A stretch of 64,000 nucleotides of DNA from Mycolicibacterium sp. YH-1 (GCF_022557175.1 NZ_CP092915.1:2852001-2916000); one strand, 5' to 3'; positions 35,201 through 48,869 are shown, counted from the stretch's first letter. Made by a program: numbers and translations. The notes: generated by a model from the letters alone, not told the origin.

Positions 35201-35321
35201 AGGGTAGCTCTCGATATGTGCGTACTGATGGGCAGGTTTGGGCAAGTCTAGGCAAGCTCGTGTTCACCGCTTATTCGCATCCGCGTCGCCACGCGGTGGA
35301 TGCAACGGTACGGTTCCGAAC

Positions 35322-35633
35322 ATGACCCTTGCGACCGATAGGGAAGCGAAGAGCGACGAGTTCGCCCTCGAGGACATTTCAACGGGTCTGTTCGCGAGTG
35401 GCTTTGGCAGGGTCGGCGACGGTAGGACTTTCTCCTTCCAGGTCGATCGCGGCACATTGCGCCTTGAGGTCTATCGACCGCGGATCCTCGGCCCGGTGCC
35501 CCAGGTCGAGGATGTGGTCGCGACCTCCACCCGCAGTCTGGTCCACGTCGACACCACCGATGAGCGCAGCCTCGGCGCCGCGGTGCGCGATGCCGTCGCG
35601 CAGGCTCAACCGGTGCCGCGTCCGGGTCGCTGA
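35322..35633 (+). CDS. Conserved hypothetical protein (Rv2137c-like)
   Basis: A 103-residue soluble protein with no recognised domain. The pattern is a beta-rich core ([31 protein letters not shown]) and a C-terminal helix ([16 protein letters not shown]). By position, between uppP and lppL, it corresponds to Rv2137c. The ATG at 35322 is the only reasonable start; the frame continues upstream without mycobacterial codon usage. It lies 44 nt before the uppP start and may be cotranscribed with it. Confidence 0.8.
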   Translation: MTLATDREAKSDEFALEDISTGLFASGFGRVGDGRTFSFQVDRGTLRLEVYRPRILGPVPQVEDVVATSTRSLVHVDTTDERSLGAAVRDAVAQAQPVPRPGR

Positions 35634-35677
35634 CCCCAGCTCACGGTACGGTCGTCGGCGTGATCGACGTCGCGGCC

Positions 35678-36508
35678 ATGTCATGGCTACAGGTAGCCGT
35701 GCTGGCGGTGGTGCAGGGCCTCACGGAGTTTCTGCCGGTGTCCTCATCCGGTCATCTCGCCATCGCCTCGCAGCTGTTCTTCGCCGATGATGCGGGTGCC
35801 TCGTTCACCGCGGTCACCCAGCTCGGCACCGAACTCGCGGTGCTCGTCTACTTTGCCAAGGACATCCGTCGCATCCTGGTGTCCTGGTTCGCCGGCCTGC
35901 GCAACGCGGCACGTCGCGACTCCGATTACTGGCTGGGCTGGTGGGTGATCATCGGCACAATCCCGATCTGCGTGCTGGGCCTGCTGTTCAAGGATCAGAT
36001 CCGCGGCGGCGTCCGCAACCTGTGGATCGTCGCGATCGCCCTGATCGTGTTCTCCGTGGTGATCGCCGCCGCCGAGTACTTCGGCAAGCAGACCCGCCAG
36101 GTGGAGCAGCTGACGTGGAAGGACGCCGTCATCGTGGGCCTGGCTCAGTGCCTCGCCCTGGTGCCCGGTGTCTCGCGCTCCGGTGCGACCATCAGCGCCG
36201 GCCTGTTCCTGGGTCAGAGCCGCGAGGTCGCGGCCAGATTCGGGTTCCTGTTGGCCATTCCGGCAGTCCTGGCATCGGGTCTCTTCTCGCTGCCCGACGC
36301 CTTCGCCCCGGTCACGGAGGGCATGAGTGCGACGGGACCCCAGCTGGTGGTGTCCATCGTGATCGCGTTCGTGGTCGGCTACGCGGCGGTCGCGTGGTTC
36401 CTGAAGTTCCTGGTGCGCCACGGCATGTACTGGTTCGTCGGGTACCGGGTGGTCCTGGGCGTCGTCGTGCTGATTCTGCTCGGCACAGGAGTGCTGGTGG
36501 GCCAGTGA
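35678..36508 (+). CDS. uppP: Undecaprenyl-diphosphatase UppP (BacA)
   Basis: A 276-residue membrane enzyme that dephosphorylates undecaprenyl (decaprenyl) diphosphate so the carrier lipid can be reused in cell-wall synthesis, and gives bacitracin tolerance. Both family motifs are present: [15 protein letters not shown] near residues 14-28 and [15 protein letters not shown] near residue 168. About eight helices are visible. The ATG at 35678 matches the usual MSWLQV start; GTG 35660 is the alternative. Its stop overlaps the phosphatase start by GTGA. Confidence 0.96.
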   Translation: MSWLQVAVLAVVQGLTEFLPVSSSGHLAIASQLFFADDAGASFTAVTQLGTELAVLVYFAKDIRRILVSWFAGLRNAARRDSDYWLGWWVIIGTIPICVLGLLFKDQIRGGVRNLWIVAIALIVFSVVIAAAEYFGKQTRQVEQLTWKDAVIVGLAQCLALVPGVSRSGATISAGLFLGQSREVAARFGFLLAIPAVLASGLFSLPDAFAPVTEGMSATGPQLVVSIVIAFVVGYAAVAWFLKFLVRHGMYWFVGYRVVLGVVVLILLGTGVLVGQ

Positions 36509-37206
36509 CCGTCATCCTGCTGCGGCACGGCCGCTCGACGTCCAACACCGCCCACACCCTGGCCGGCCGGTCCGAGGGTGTCGATCTCGACGACAAGGGC
36601 ATGGCCCAGGCCGCGGGGATCGTCGACCGGATCGGTGCGCTACCGATCAAGGCGATCGTGCGTTCGCCGCTGCTGCGGTGCGCGCGCACCGTCGACCCGC
36701 TGGCCGCCGCGCTCGGCGTCGAACCGGTCATCGACGAACGCCTGGTTGAGGTCGACTACGGACAGTGGACCGGTCGCAAGATCGCCGAGCTGTTCAAAGA
36801 GCCGCTGTGGACCGTGGTGCAGCAGCAGCCAAGCGCCGCGGTGTTTCCCGAGGGTGAGGGGTTGGCGCAGGTGCAGGCCCGCGCCGTGGCCGCGGTGCGC
36901 GAACACGACCGCCGCCTCGCCGAGGGCGCCGACGGTGACGTGCTGTGGGTCGCGTGCACACACGGTGATGTGATCAAGGCGGTGCTGGCCGATGCGCTTG
37001 GCGTCCACCTCGACGGTTTTCAGCGCATCACCGCCGATCCCGCATCGATGAGCGTGATCCGCTACACCGCGGTCCGACCGTTCGTGTTGCACGTCAACCA
37101 CACCGGGGCCGACCTCACAACGGCACTGACGCCGAAGCCCGAACAGGGTCCGGACTCGGACCAGGTGGCGAGTACGGACGCCGTCGTGGGCGGTTCCACC
37201 GACTGA
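36505..37206 (+). CDS. Histidine phosphatase (phosphoglycerate mutase-like) protein
   Basis: A 233-residue protein with the catalytic motif LLRHGRST (His8), the proton donor region [12 protein letters not shown] and the second histidine in [10 protein letters not shown]. These define the branch 1 histidine phosphatase family, which removes phosphate from varied small molecules. It corresponds to Rv2135c. The substrate is unknown. It is translationally coupled to uppP (GTGA) and is followed after 55 nt by the DUF3090 gene. The last 30 residues form a Ser/Asp/Gly-rich tail. Confidence 0.93.
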   Translation: MTVILLRHGRSTSNTAHTLAGRSEGVDLDDKGMAQAAGIVDRIGALPIKAIVRSPLLRCARTVDPLAAALGVEPVIDERLVEVDYGQWTGRKIAELFKEPLWTVVQQQPSAAVFPEGEGLAQVQARAVAAVREHDRRLAEGADGDVLWVACTHGDVIKAVLADALGVHLDGFQRITADPASMSVIRYTAVRPFVLHVNHTGADLTTALTPKPEQGPDSDQVASTDAVVGGSTD

Positions 37207-37261
37207 CAGGCGATCCTCGGAATGACAGAGGCACCGCCCATACCGGTATTTTGGAAAGGCC

Positions 37262-37861
37262 ATGACCCGCTCGATTCACGTCTTCCGCTCACCCGACCGC
37301 TTCGTGGCCGGGACGGTCGGGCAACCGGGAAACCGGACGTTCTACCTCCAGGCCGTGCACGACACCAGGGTGGTGTCGGTGATGCTGGAGAAGCAGCAGG
37401 TAGCCGTCCTCGCCGAACGCATCGCCGCACTGCTGTTGGAGATCAACCGCCGGTTCGGCACGCCCATCCCGCCCGACACCGGTGAGGTTGAGGACCTGAG
37501 CCCGCTGGTCATGCCGGTGGACGCGGAGTTCCGGGTCGGCACGATGGGCCTGGGCTGGGACTCCGAGGCCGAGACAGTGGTGGTGGAGCTGCTCGCCGTG
37601 TCCGACACCGAGTTCGACGCGTCGGTGGTGCTCGATGACGCCGAGGACGGACCCGACGCCGTTCGCGTGTTTCTGTCCCCGGAGTCGGCGCGTGAGTTCG
37701 CGACACGATCCAATCGGGTGATCTCGGCGGGACGACCGCCGTGTCCACTGTGTGACGAACCTCTCGATCCGGCGGGCCACATCTGCGTTCGAACCAATGG
37801 GTACCTGCGCGGCGCACTGGGCGAGTCCGGCGAGCCCGGCGAGTCCGCCGATGATTTCTGA
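37262..37861 (+). CDS. DUF3090 protein with a Cys/His zinc-binding-like tail
   Basis: A 199-residue protein of the DUF3090 (YjgA-unrelated, actinobacterial) family, corresponding to Rv2134c. The N-terminal domain starts SIHVFRSPDRFVAGTVGQPG with FYLQAV and VSVMLEKQQVAVLAERI. Near the C-terminus CPLCDEPLDPAGHIC gives a CxxC...HxC pattern that could bind zinc. The function is unknown. Its 3' end overlaps the start of the kinase-like gene by 11 nt, and the pair is conserved in actinobacteria, which suggests joint function. Confidence 0.9.
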   Translation: MTRSIHVFRSPDRFVAGTVGQPGNRTFYLQAVHDTRVVSVMLEKQQVAVLAERIAALLLEINRRFGTPIPPDTGEVEDLSPLVMPVDAEFRVGTMGLGWDSEAETVVVELLAVSDTEFDASVVLDDAEDGPDAVRVFLSPESAREFATRSNRVISAGRPPCPLCDEPLDPAGHICVRTNGYLRGALGESGEPGESADDF

Positions 37862-38678
37862 GGGGCAGCCGGGCGGGATCGACGGTGAGGTACTGCGCCG
37901 CGGTGAGCTGACCGTCCTCGGGCGGATCCGCTCCGCGAGCAACGCCACGTTCCTGTGCGAGGCCCACCTCGACGACCACGAGACGCACTGCGTCTACAAG
38001 CCGGTCGCGGGGGAGGCGCCACTGTGGGACTTCCCCGACGGCACGCTGGCCGGTCGCGAGTACGCCGCCTACCTGGTCTCGGCTGCGCTCGGCTGGGACA
38101 TCGTGCCCTACACCATCATTCGCGACGGACCCGCGGGTTCGGGCATGGTGCAGCTGTGGGTCGATCAGCCCGGTGACGCACTCGATGACGATCCCGATGC
38201 CGGGCCGGATCTGGTGGATCTGGTGCCCGCGGGAAAGGTGCCGCCGGGGTATCTGCCGATCCTGCAGGCCTACGACTACGCCGGTGACGAGGTCACGCTC
38301 GTGCACGCCGACGATATCCGCCTGCGCCGGATGGCGGTCTTCGACGTGCTGATCAACAACGCCGACCGCAAGGGCGGGCACATCCTGTCGGGTGTGGACG
38401 GCCGGGTCCACGGCGTCGACCACGGCGTGAGCCTGCACAGCGAGGACAAGCTGCGCACCGTGCTGTGGGGGTGGGCGGGCAAACCCGTCGACGACGAGAC
38501 CCTGGCACAGGTCGCGATCCTGCGCGACGACATCCGGTCCGGTCTTGGCGAGGCCCTCGGTGAGCATGTCACCGGCCGCGAGATCGAGGCCCTGCTGGCG
38601 AGAACCGTTGCATTGCTGAACGATCCGGTGATGCCGACGCCGGATCGGCACCGCCCGATCCCGTGGCCCGCCTTCTGA
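37851..38678 (+). CDS. SCO1664 family protein, PI3/4-kinase-like fold
   Basis: A 275-residue protein of the SCO1664 family (Rv2133c-like). Kinase-like features are visible: a glycine/serine loop GRIRSASNATFL (24-35), Lys50 in VYKPVAGEAPLWDFP, a catalytic-loop-like NNADRKGGHIL with Asp172, and a metal-site-like VDHGVSL with Asp190. This arrangement resembles PI3/4-kinase or HipA-type atypical kinases. The substrate is unknown. ATG 37851 overlaps the DUF3090 gene by 11 nt. Confidence 0.88.
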   Translation: MISEGQPGGIDGEVLRRGELTVLGRIRSASNATFLCEAHLDDHETHCVYKPVAGEAPLWDFPDGTLAGREYAAYLVSAALGWDIVPYTIIRDGPAGSGMVQLWVDQPGDALDDDPDAGPDLVDLVPAGKVPPGYLPILQAYDYAGDEVTLVHADDIRLRRMAVFDVLINNADRKGGHILSGVDGRVHGVDHGVSLHSEDKLRTVLWGWAGKPVDDETLAQVAILRDDIRSGLGEALGEHVTGREIEALLARTVALLNDPVMPTPDRHRPIPWPAF

Positions 38679-38737
38679 GCCGCCGTAGGTGGTGCAACGT
38701 CGCTCACCGCGCGGAGCAGTGTTCTACGCTGGCGATC

Positions 38738-39403
38738 ATGACCGATCATGACCGGGCTGCCGCCCGCCGCGAGATCACCGACGCGCTGCAGAAGGCGCTC
38801 GACCGCAGGCACGAGGTGCTCGATGCGATCGTCGAGGCCAGTGACAAGGCGTCTGCCGTGGAGACGATCGCGAAACTGCTCGACACCTCGCACCTGGGAG
38901 CCGAGGCTGTCATGGGGATGTCATTCGACCGTCTGACCCGGGACTCGCGACGGCGGATCGCCGAGGAACTCGAGGATCTCAACAAGCAGCTCACGTTCAC
39001 GTTCGCAGACCGCCCGGCCAGTTCCGGTGAGGGTCTGGTGCTGCGACCGTTCTCGGACGCCGTAGACCGCGACATCTTCGCCGCGCGCACCGATGACGTC
39101 GGGGCCACCGGTGACGGTTCCGGCGGGCCCGCGGGCAGCCTTGACGATGAGATCAGTGCCGCCGTCGGCCGGGTGTCGGCCGAGGAGGCGGTGTGGTTCG
39201 TCGCCGAGGAGGCCACCGAGAAGGTCGGCATGGTGTTCGGTGAACTCGTCGGTGGCGAGGTGAACGTGCGGATCTGGATTCATCCCGACCACCGTCACCG
39301 AGGCTTCGGCACCGCGGCCCTGCGGCGTTGCCGCTCAGAGATGGCGGCCTACTTCCCGGCGGTACCCATGGTGGTTCGGGCGCCCGGCGCGACTCCCAAG
39401 TGA
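38738..39403 (+). CDS. GyrA-like helical segment fused to a GNAT acetyltransferase
   Basis: A 221-residue protein in two parts. Residues 10-85 ([49 protein letters not shown]) resemble the coiled-coil segment of GyrA/ParC that ends the breakage-reunion domain. Residues about 98-221 form a GNAT domain with the acetyl-CoA loop [11 protein letters not shown] and flanking strand VRIWIHP. No gyrase active site is present. A related stand-alone helical protein (Rv2132) occurs at this position in M. tuberculosis, as recalled. The GTGA overlap couples it to cysQ. Confidence 0.8.
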   Translation: MTDHDRAAARREITDALQKALDRRHEVLDAIVEASDKASAVETIAKLLDTSHLGAEAVMGMSFDRLTRDSRRRIAEELEDLNKQLTFTFADRPASSGEGLVLRPFSDAVDRDIFAARTDDVGATGDGSGGPAGSLDDEISAAVGRVSAEEAVWFVAEEATEKVGMVFGELVGGEVNVRIWIHPDHRHRGFGTAALRRCRSEMAAYFPAVPMVVRAPGATPK

Positions 39404-40185
39404 GCGATGTCGGCGCCGCCGACGACGTGAATGACGCCGCACTGGCCGCGCGGGTGGCGCAGGAGGCCGGCGAGTACCTGCTGGCGGTGCGCGACGAGGT
39501 CGGTTTCGGTGACCCCTACGGCCTCGGCGACGCAGGCGACCGGCGCGCCAACGACCTCATCCTGAGACTCCTGCGTGAGGCGCGCCCCGACGACGCCGTG
39601 TTGTCCGAGGAATCGCCCGACAACCTGGCCAGGCTCCGCGCCGACCGGGTGTGGATCGTCGACCCGGTGGATGGCACCCGCGAGTTCTCCATGCCGGGCC
39701 GGGTCGACTGGGCGGTGCACATCGCCCTGTGGCAGCGCAACGACGGTGGTCCGGGCGGCCGCATCACCGACGCCGTGGTCGGGCTTCCCGCCGTCGACAC
39801 GGTGTACCGCACCGACACCGTGACCGGTCCGCCGCCGCGCGAGCCGGGCCCGATCCGGGTGGCCACCAGCCGCAACCGGCCGCCGACGGTGCTGTGGTGG
39901 CTGCGCGACATCCTTGACATCGAGTTGGTCGGGATGGGGTCGGCGGGCGCCAAGGCGATGGCACTGGTGCGCGGTGATGTCGACGCCTACATCCACGCGG
40001 GCGGCCAGTGGGAGTGGGACTCGGCCGCACCGGCGGGCGTGGTCTGGGCCGCAGGCCTGCACGCGACGCGCATCGACGGATCGCCCCTGGTCTACAACCG
40101 TCCCGACCCCTACCTGCCCGACTTTCTGATGTGCAGGCCTGAACTCGCCGACACGCTGCTCGAGGGCATCCGGTCCATTCTCTGA
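39400..40185 (+). CDS. cysQ: 3'(2'),5'-bisphosphate nucleotidase CysQ
   Basis: A 261-residue inositol monophosphatase-superfamily enzyme corresponding to Rv2131c, which dephosphorylates PAP/PAPS and also fructose bisphosphate or inositol phosphate in vitro. Metal-binding motifs: [20 protein letters not shown] and the C-terminal [10 protein letters not shown]. It recycles PAP made in sulfation and PAPS reduction, so it limits sulfur flux. The GTG at 39400 is coupled to the GNAT gene; mshC begins 108 nt downstream, linking sulfur and mycothiol metabolism. Confidence 0.94.
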   Translation: MSDVGAADDVNDAALAARVAQEAGEYLLAVRDEVGFGDPYGLGDAGDRRANDLILRLLREARPDDAVLSEESPDNLARLRADRVWIVDPVDGTREFSMPGRVDWAVHIALWQRNDGGPGGRITDAVVGLPAVDTVYRTDTVTGPPPREPGPIRVATSRNRPPTVLWWLRDILDIELVGMGSAGAKAMALVRGDVDAYIHAGGQWEWDSAAPAGVVWAAGLHATRIDGSPLVYNRPDPYLPDFLMCRPELADTLLEGIRSIL

Positions 40186-40293
40186 TCCCCGTCGGTGCCC
40201 ATCGGGAATGGATCGAGCCAATCGGGCGTCCAAGACGGACAGACACGCACACCATCGGAGGACGTTCTGAGCGCACACCCTAGAGTCGGAGCC

Positions 40294-41535
40294 ATGCAAT
40301 CCTGGCCGGCGTCCTCCGTTCCGGCCCTGCCGGGGCAGGGTCCGCAGTTGCGTCTGTACGACAGCGCCGATCGTCAGATTCGTCCGGTGGCCGCCGGTGA
40401 GACCGCGACCATGTACGTGTGTGGCATCACGCCGTACGACGCGACGCACCTCGGCCACGCCGCCACCTATCTGACGTTCGACCTGGTGTACCGGGTGTGG
40501 CTCGACTCGGGCCACCGTGTGCACTACGTGCAGAACGTCACCGATGTTGACGACCCGCTGTTCGAGCGGGCGCTGCGCGACGGTGTCGACTGGCGTGATC
40601 TCGGCGCCGACCAGACCCAGCTGTTCCGCGACGATATGGCGGCCCTTCGCGTGCTGCCGCCGCATGACTACGTCGCCGCCACCGATGCCATCGCCGAGGT
40701 CATCGAACTGGTCGAGAAACTCCTCGCGGCGGGAGCGGCCTATGTCGTCGACGACGCCGAGTTCCCGGACGTGTACTACCGCGCGGACGCCACCGACCAG
40801 TTCGGCTACGAGTCGGGGTATGACCGTGACACCATGCTCCGACTCTTCGGCGAACGCGGCGGCGACCCCGACCGGCCCGGTAAGACCGATCAGCTCGACG
40901 CCCTGCTGTGGCGTGCCGAGCGTCTCGGCGAGCCCAGCTGGCCGTCACCGTTCGGTCCCGGACGCCCGGGCTGGCACGTCGAGTGCTCCGCCATCGCGCT
41001 GACTCGCATCGGCACTGGCCTCGACATTCAGGGCGGTGGCAGCGATCTGGTCTTCCCGCACCACGAGTACTCCGCCGCGCACGCCGAATCGGCAACGGGG
41101 GAGCGCAGATTCGCCCGCCACTACGTCCACGCCGGGATGATCGGCTGGGACGGCCACAAGATGAGCAAGAGCCGCGGCAACCTGGTGCTGGTGTCAAGGC
41201 TGCGCGCCCAAGGCGTTGAGCCCGCGGCCATCCGCCTGGGATTGTTCGCCGGGCACTACCGTGCCGACCGGTCGTGGAGCGATGCAGTGCTCGACGAGGC
41301 CCGGGCGCGGCTCAGCAGGTGGCGCGCCGCGACCGCGCTATCGACGGCTCCCGACGCCACCGACGTGATCGCTCGCGTGCGCAGATACCTCGCCGACGAC
41401 CTCGACACGCCCAAAGCGATTGCCGCGCTCGATGGTTGGTGTACCGATGCGCTCGAGTACGGCGGGCATGACGTATCAGCACCGAACGCCGTCCGCACCG
41501 CCGTCGACGCGTTGTTCGGCATCGAGCTGACCTAG
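40294..41535 (+). CDS. mshC: Cysteine:GlcN-Ins ligase MshC (mycothiol synthesis)
   Basis: A 413-residue ATP-dependent ligase related to cysteinyl-tRNA synthetase, joining Cys to GlcN-inositol in the third step of mycothiol synthesis. The HIGH-like motif lies in [16 protein letters not shown], zinc ligands are in CGITPYD and WHVECSAI with [12 protein letters not shown], and HKMSKSRGN is the KMSKS loop. The length and the opening [17 protein letters not shown] distinguish it from true CysS, which is longer. ATG 40294 follows GGAG. Confidence 0.97.
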   Translation: MQSWPASSVPALPGQGPQLRLYDSADRQIRPVAAGETATMYVCGITPYDATHLGHAATYLTFDLVYRVWLDSGHRVHYVQNVTDVDDPLFERALRDGVDWRDLGADQTQLFRDDMAALRVLPPHDYVAATDAIAEVIELVEKLLAAGAAYVVDDAEFPDVYYRADATDQFGYESGYDRDTMLRLFGERGGDPDRPGKTDQLDALLWRAERLGEPSWPSPFGPGRPGWHVECSAIALTRIGTGLDIQGGGSDLVFPHHEYSAAHAESATGERRFARHYVHAGMIGWDGHKMSKSRGNLVLVSRLRAQGVEPAAIRLGLFAGHYRADRSWSDAVLDEARARLSRWRAATALSTAPDATDVIARVRRYLADDLDTPKAIAALDGWCTDALEYGGHDVSAPNAVRTAVDALFGIELT

Positions 41536-41589
41536 CGCGAAGGCACCGACCCCGCCCGTCCGATCGGTGGTTGGAGTACGTTTCGCGTC

Positions 41590-42468
41590 ATGTCTTCTGT
41601 GCGCGGAAAGGTCGTATTCATCACCGGCGGGGCAGCAGGAGTCGGTGCTGAGGTGGCACACCGGCTACACGCCAAGGGCGCCAAGCTGGTGCTCACCGAT
41701 ATCGACGAGGATCTACTGACCCGGCAGCGGGACGAACTCGGCACCGATCGCGTTCTCACGATCGTCGCCGACGTGCGTGATCTCCCGGCGATGCAGGGTG
41801 CCGCCGCGGCGGCCGTCGAGAGGTTCGGCGGTATTGACATCGTGCTGGCCAACGCGGGTATCGCCAGTTACGGCTCGGTGCTGCAGGTCGATCCGGAGGC
41901 GTTCAAGCGGGTGCTCGACATCAACGTGCTCGGGGTGTTCCACACCGTGCGCGCAACGCTGCCCTCGGTGATCGAGCGCCGCGGATACGTGCTGATCGTG
42001 TCATCGCTGGCCGCGTACGCCGCTGCCCCCGGTCTGGCGCCCTACAACGCCTCCAAGGCGGCCGTCGAGCACTTCGCGAACGCCCTGCGTCTGGAGGTCG
42101 CGCATCGTGGCGTCGACGTGGGTTCGGCGCACATGTCGTGGATCGACACCGCACTGGTCCGCGACAGCAAGGCCGATATGTCCACATTCGGCGAGATGCT
42201 GTCGAGGCTGCCGGGACCGCTGAAGACCACCACGTCCGTGGCGCGGTGCGGCGAGGCCTTCGTCAAGGGCATCGAGCGGCGCCGCACCAGGGTTAACTGC
42301 CCGGGCTGGGTTGGCCTGGTCCGCTGGCTGCGGCCGATCCTGTCCACCCGAGTGGGCGAGATGCCGGTGCGGGCGATCGTGCCCGACATCCTGCCCCGGA
42401 TGGACGCCGAGGTCGCCGCTCTGGGGCGGTCAACGAGTGCGCACAACGAAGAGCTGGAGCAGGACTGA
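41590..42468 (+). CDS. Short-chain dehydrogenase/reductase
   Basis: A 292-residue classical SDR. NAD(P) motif VFITGGAAGVGAEVAHRL, NAG motif in VLANAGIASYG, and catalytic Ser/Tyr/Lys in VSSLAAYAAAPGLAPYNASKAAVEH. The charge at the end of beta-2 (LVLTDIDEDLL) suggests NAD rather than NADP. By position it corresponds to Rv2129c. The substrate is unknown. Its stop overlaps the DUF1254 lipoprotein start by 1 nt (TGATG). Confidence 0.93.
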   Translation: MSSVRGKVVFITGGAAGVGAEVAHRLHAKGAKLVLTDIDEDLLTRQRDELGTDRVLTIVADVRDLPAMQGAAAAAVERFGGIDIVLANAGIASYGSVLQVDPEAFKRVLDINVLGVFHTVRATLPSVIERRGYVLIVSSLAAYAAAPGLAPYNASKAAVEHFANALRLEVAHRGVDVGSAHMSWIDTALVRDSKADMSTFGEMLSRLPGPLKTTTSVARCGEAFVKGIERRRTRVNCPGWVGLVRWLRPILSTRVGEMPVRAIVPDILPRMDAEVAALGRSTSAHNEELEQD

Positions 42469-43904
42469 TGCGGCGCATCGGCGTCGTGCTGGCGCTGCTG
42501 GTCGTGGTGGTCGGCTGCACCAAACCGCAGGAACCCGAGTCGGTCAGTTCCGCGCCGCCGCCGCCCCCGCAGGCCGGGGCCGTCACGCCGGCCCAGGCCC
42601 GCGCGATCGCGAAGGAGGCCTACATCTATGGCTTCCCGATGGTCGACAACTACCGCGTCTTGTACTCCTACTTCGTTGACAAGCAGAACCCCGAGTACAA
42701 GGGCGACTGGAACCAGATCCACAACACGCCAAGGGTTTACACACCCGAGGACACCGCCATTCAGACGCCGAACTCGGACACCCCCTACTCCGCGGTCGGC
42801 GCCGATCTGCGGGCCGAGCCGCTGGTGCTGACTGTCCCGCCGATCGAGCAGGACCGCTACTACTCGCTGCAGTTCATCGACGGGTACACCTACGACTTCG
42901 ATTACGTCGGCAGCCGGACCACCGGCAACGGTGGCGGCAAGTACCTGCTGGCGGGTCCGAACTTCACCGGCGAGGCCCCCGAGGGAGTCGACAAGGTCAT
43001 CCGCAGCGACACCGAGCTGGCCCTGGTGATGTACCGCACCCAACTGTTCGGCCCGTCCGACCTCGACAACGTCAAGAAGATCCAGGACGGCTACCAGGCC
43101 GTGCCGCTGTCGGCGTACCTCAACCAGCCGCCGCCGCCACCCGCGCCGGCGATCGACTTCGTCCCACCGCTCACCCCTGAGGCGCAGCGGACGTCACCGC
43201 AGTTCTTCGAGATCCTGGACTTCGCGCTGCGGTTCGCGCCGACGCTGCCGCAGGAGAAGGCCATGCGGGAGCGGTTCGCCAGCATCGGCATCGCTGCCGA
43301 CGGCGCGTTCGACGCCGATGACCTGGACCCACAGATGCGCACGGCTATCGAGGGCGGTATGGCCGATGCCTGGGCCGAGTTCGAGAAGTTGAAGTCCGAC
43401 GAGATCGACACCGGTCGGGTCGGGGCTGCGGAGATGTTCGGCACCGCGCAGTACCTCAACGGCAACTACCTCTACCGGATGGCCGGTGCGGTGCTGGGAA
43501 TCTACGGCAACAGCAAGGACGAGGCCATCTATCCGGGGACGGCGCTGGACTCCGCCGGGGCACCGCTCAACGGCGCCAACACCTACACCTACCGGTTCGC
43601 CTCCGGCCAGCTGCCGCCGGTCAACGCGTTCTGGTCACTGACGATGTACGAGCTGCCAAAGAGCCAGCTGGTGGCCAATCCGATGAACCGGTACCTCATC
43701 AACTCGCCGATGCTGTCGAGCCTGGCCAAGGATCCCGACGGCGGGATCACGCTGTATGTCCAGAACGAGTCGCCGGGATTGGACCGGGAGGCCAACTGGC
43801 TGCCCGCCCCGAAGGGTCCGTTCCAGGTGGTCCTGCGGCTGTACTGGCCGAAGCCGGATGCGCTCAACGGGCAGTGGCAGGCGCCTAAGCCGGTTAAGAC
43901 GTAG
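42468..43904 (+). CDS. DUF1254/DUF1214 lipoprotein
   Basis: A 478-residue exported protein. A lipoprotein signal (IGVVLALLVVVVGC) and Pro-rich linker precede the DUF1254 domain (EAYIYGFPMVDNYRVLYSY, QTPNSDTPYSAVGADLR, DRYYSLQFIDGYTYDFDYVGS). DUF1214 occupies the C-terminal third (YPGTALDSAGAPLNGANTY, FWSLTMYELPKSQLV, WLPAPKGPFQVVLRLYWPKP). The family is widespread in soil bacteria and its function is unknown. It is coupled to the SDR gene and ends 10 nt from the convergent PAC2 gene. Confidence 0.93.
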   Translation: MRRIGVVLALLVVVVGCTKPQEPESVSSAPPPPPQAGAVTPAQARAIAKEAYIYGFPMVDNYRVLYSYFVDKQNPEYKGDWNQIHNTPRVYTPEDTAIQTPNSDTPYSAVGADLRAEPLVLTVPPIEQDRYYSLQFIDGYTYDFDYVGSRTTGNGGGKYLLAGPNFTGEAPEGVDKVIRSDTELALVMYRTQLFGPSDLDNVKKIQDGYQAVPLSAYLNQPPPPPAPAIDFVPPLTPEAQRTSPQFFEILDFALRFAPTLPQEKAMRERFASIGIAADGAFDADDLDPQMRTAIEGGMADAWAEFEKLKSDEIDTGRVGAAEMFGTAQYLNGNYLYRMAGAVLGIYGNSKDEAIYPGTALDSAGAPLNGANTYTYRFASGQLPPVNAFWSLTMYELPKSQLVANPMNRYLINSPMLSSLAKDPDGGITLYVQNESPGLDREANWLPAPKGPFQVVLRLYWPKPDALNGQWQAPKPVKT

Positions 43905-43914
43905 CGCCGACGGC

Positions 43915-44775
43915 TCAGCCCCGGAAGCCGGGCCCGCGCCTACGCAGATAGCGCTCGAACTCGGCGGCCAACGCGTCACCGTCGATCTTTCCGATGGCCT
44001 CGCTCATGTCGACCTCGGCGTCACCGCGTTCCTCGAGGGAGTGCACGTAGTCGGCGATCTCGTCGTCCTCGGCGGTCATCTCGGTGACGGCCTGCTCCCA
44101 CTCCTCGGCGGCCGCGGGCAGATCTGCCAGCGGGACCTCGATGTCGAGGACGTCCTCGACCCGGCGCAACAGGGCCACCGTCGCCTTCGGACAGGGCGGC
44201 TGGGACACGTAGTGCGGGACGGCGGCCCAGAACGTCACGGCCGGGATGCCCGCGGCCACGCACGCGTCCTGGAACACCCCGGCGATACCCGTGGGCCCCT
44301 CGTAGCGAGTCTCCTCCAACCCGAAGAACTTCGCCGATTCGGGGGAGTACGCCGCGCCGGACACGGGAACCGGGCGGGTGTGGGGTGTGTCGGCGAGCAG
44401 CGCGCCGAGGATGACGACGGTCTCGACGTTGAGCTTGTCGGCGATGGCGAGCAGTTCGGCGCAGAACGTGCGCCACCTCATGTTGGGCTCCACCCCGTGC
44501 ATCAGCACAATGTCGCGGTCGCTGCCAGGCGGCCGGCAGTGCGAGATCCGCATCGACGGCCACACCAGCTCGCGCGTCACGCCGTCGATCTGGCGGATCA
44601 CGGGGCGATTCACCTGATAGTCGTAGAACGACTCGTCGTCGATCTCGACGATGGTCTCGGCCTCCCAGATGGCGTCGAGGTGTTCGAGCGCGTCACTGGC
44701 CGCGTCACCGGCGTCATTCCAGCCCTCGAAGGCGGCGACGACGATGGGGGCCTGCAAGTTGGGCAGGTCTGTCAC
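43915..44775 (-). CDS. PAC2 family protein (Rv2125-like)
   Basis: A 286-residue protein of the PAC2 (proteasome assembly chaperone 2-like) superfamily. Family pattern: APIVVAAFEGWNDAGDAASDALEHL, MRWRTFCAELLAIADKLNVETVVILGALL, and GPTGIAGVFQDACVAAGIPAVTFWAAVPHYV. The Rv2125 structure is known but its function is not. It may chaperone protein complexes. The GTG at 44775 fits the conserved start TDLPNLQAP; the frame extends upstream without coding character. Confidence 0.92.
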   Translation of the reverse strand: MTDLPNLQAPIVVAAFEGWNDAGDAASDALEHLDAIWEAETIVEIDDESFYDYQVNRPVIRQIDGVTRELVWPSMRISHCRPPGSDRDIVLMHGVEPNMRWRTFCAELLAIADKLNVETVVILGALLADTPHTRPVPVSGAAYSPESAKFFGLEETRYEGPTGIAGVFQDACVAAGIPAVTFWAAVPHYVSQPPCPKATVALLRRVEDVLDIEVPLADLPAAAEEWEQAVTEMTAEDDEIADYVHSLEERGDAEVDMSEAIGKIDGDALAAEFERYLRRRGPGFRG

Positions 44776-45113
44776 CAGCCAAGCGTAAGCCCTGCCCGAC
44801 GCCGTGCGAGGAGCATCAACCGGCGGGTTGGGGTACATCGCGGTTTGGCGGAAGCGACGACGCTGCAATCTCGTTAACCTTGATGACGACCTTCCGACAG
44901 GATCCGCGAGCTGTCGTTCGTGGGCACCGCATCGCCAAGCGGGTCGGGGTCGATCGCGGGCGACGAGATGGGTGTCCAGACGTCGATCGAGTGACGACGT
45001 AGACTTTTCTGGTCGAGAGGCGTTGCAACGGTTATTGGGGGGGCACCGTCCCCTTTCGGTATCCGCCACGCTCGGCAGAGTTAAGGACGCCTTCCGCTAC
45101 GGAAGGAGTGCAC
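44776..45113. other. Non-coding region between PAC2 gene and metH
   Basis: 338 nt divergent region. Visible features are a possible -10 (TAGACT at 45000-45005), the run GGGGGGGCACCGTCCCC near 45040 that can fold as a small hairpin, and the ribosome-binding-site hairpin at 45090-45106. No cobalamin- or SAM-riboswitch core sequence was recognised. It probably contains the metH promoter and leader. Confidence 0.55.
45090..45106 (+). promoter_or_regulatory. Hairpin that sequesters the metH ribosome binding site
   Basis: CCTTCCG (45090-45096) pairs perfectly with CGGAAGG (45100-45106) around a CTA loop. The right arm overlaps the Shine-Dalgarno GGAAGGAG (45101-45108) of metH, so folding would hide it. 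Confidence 0.7.
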
Positions 45114-48863
<3,750 letters not shown>

Positions 48864-48869
48864 GCCTGA

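Noticed and set aside
44776..45113. Cobalamin or SAM riboswitch before metH
   Set aside because: The conserved B12-box or SAM-aptamer core sequences were not seen; only simple hairpins are supported.
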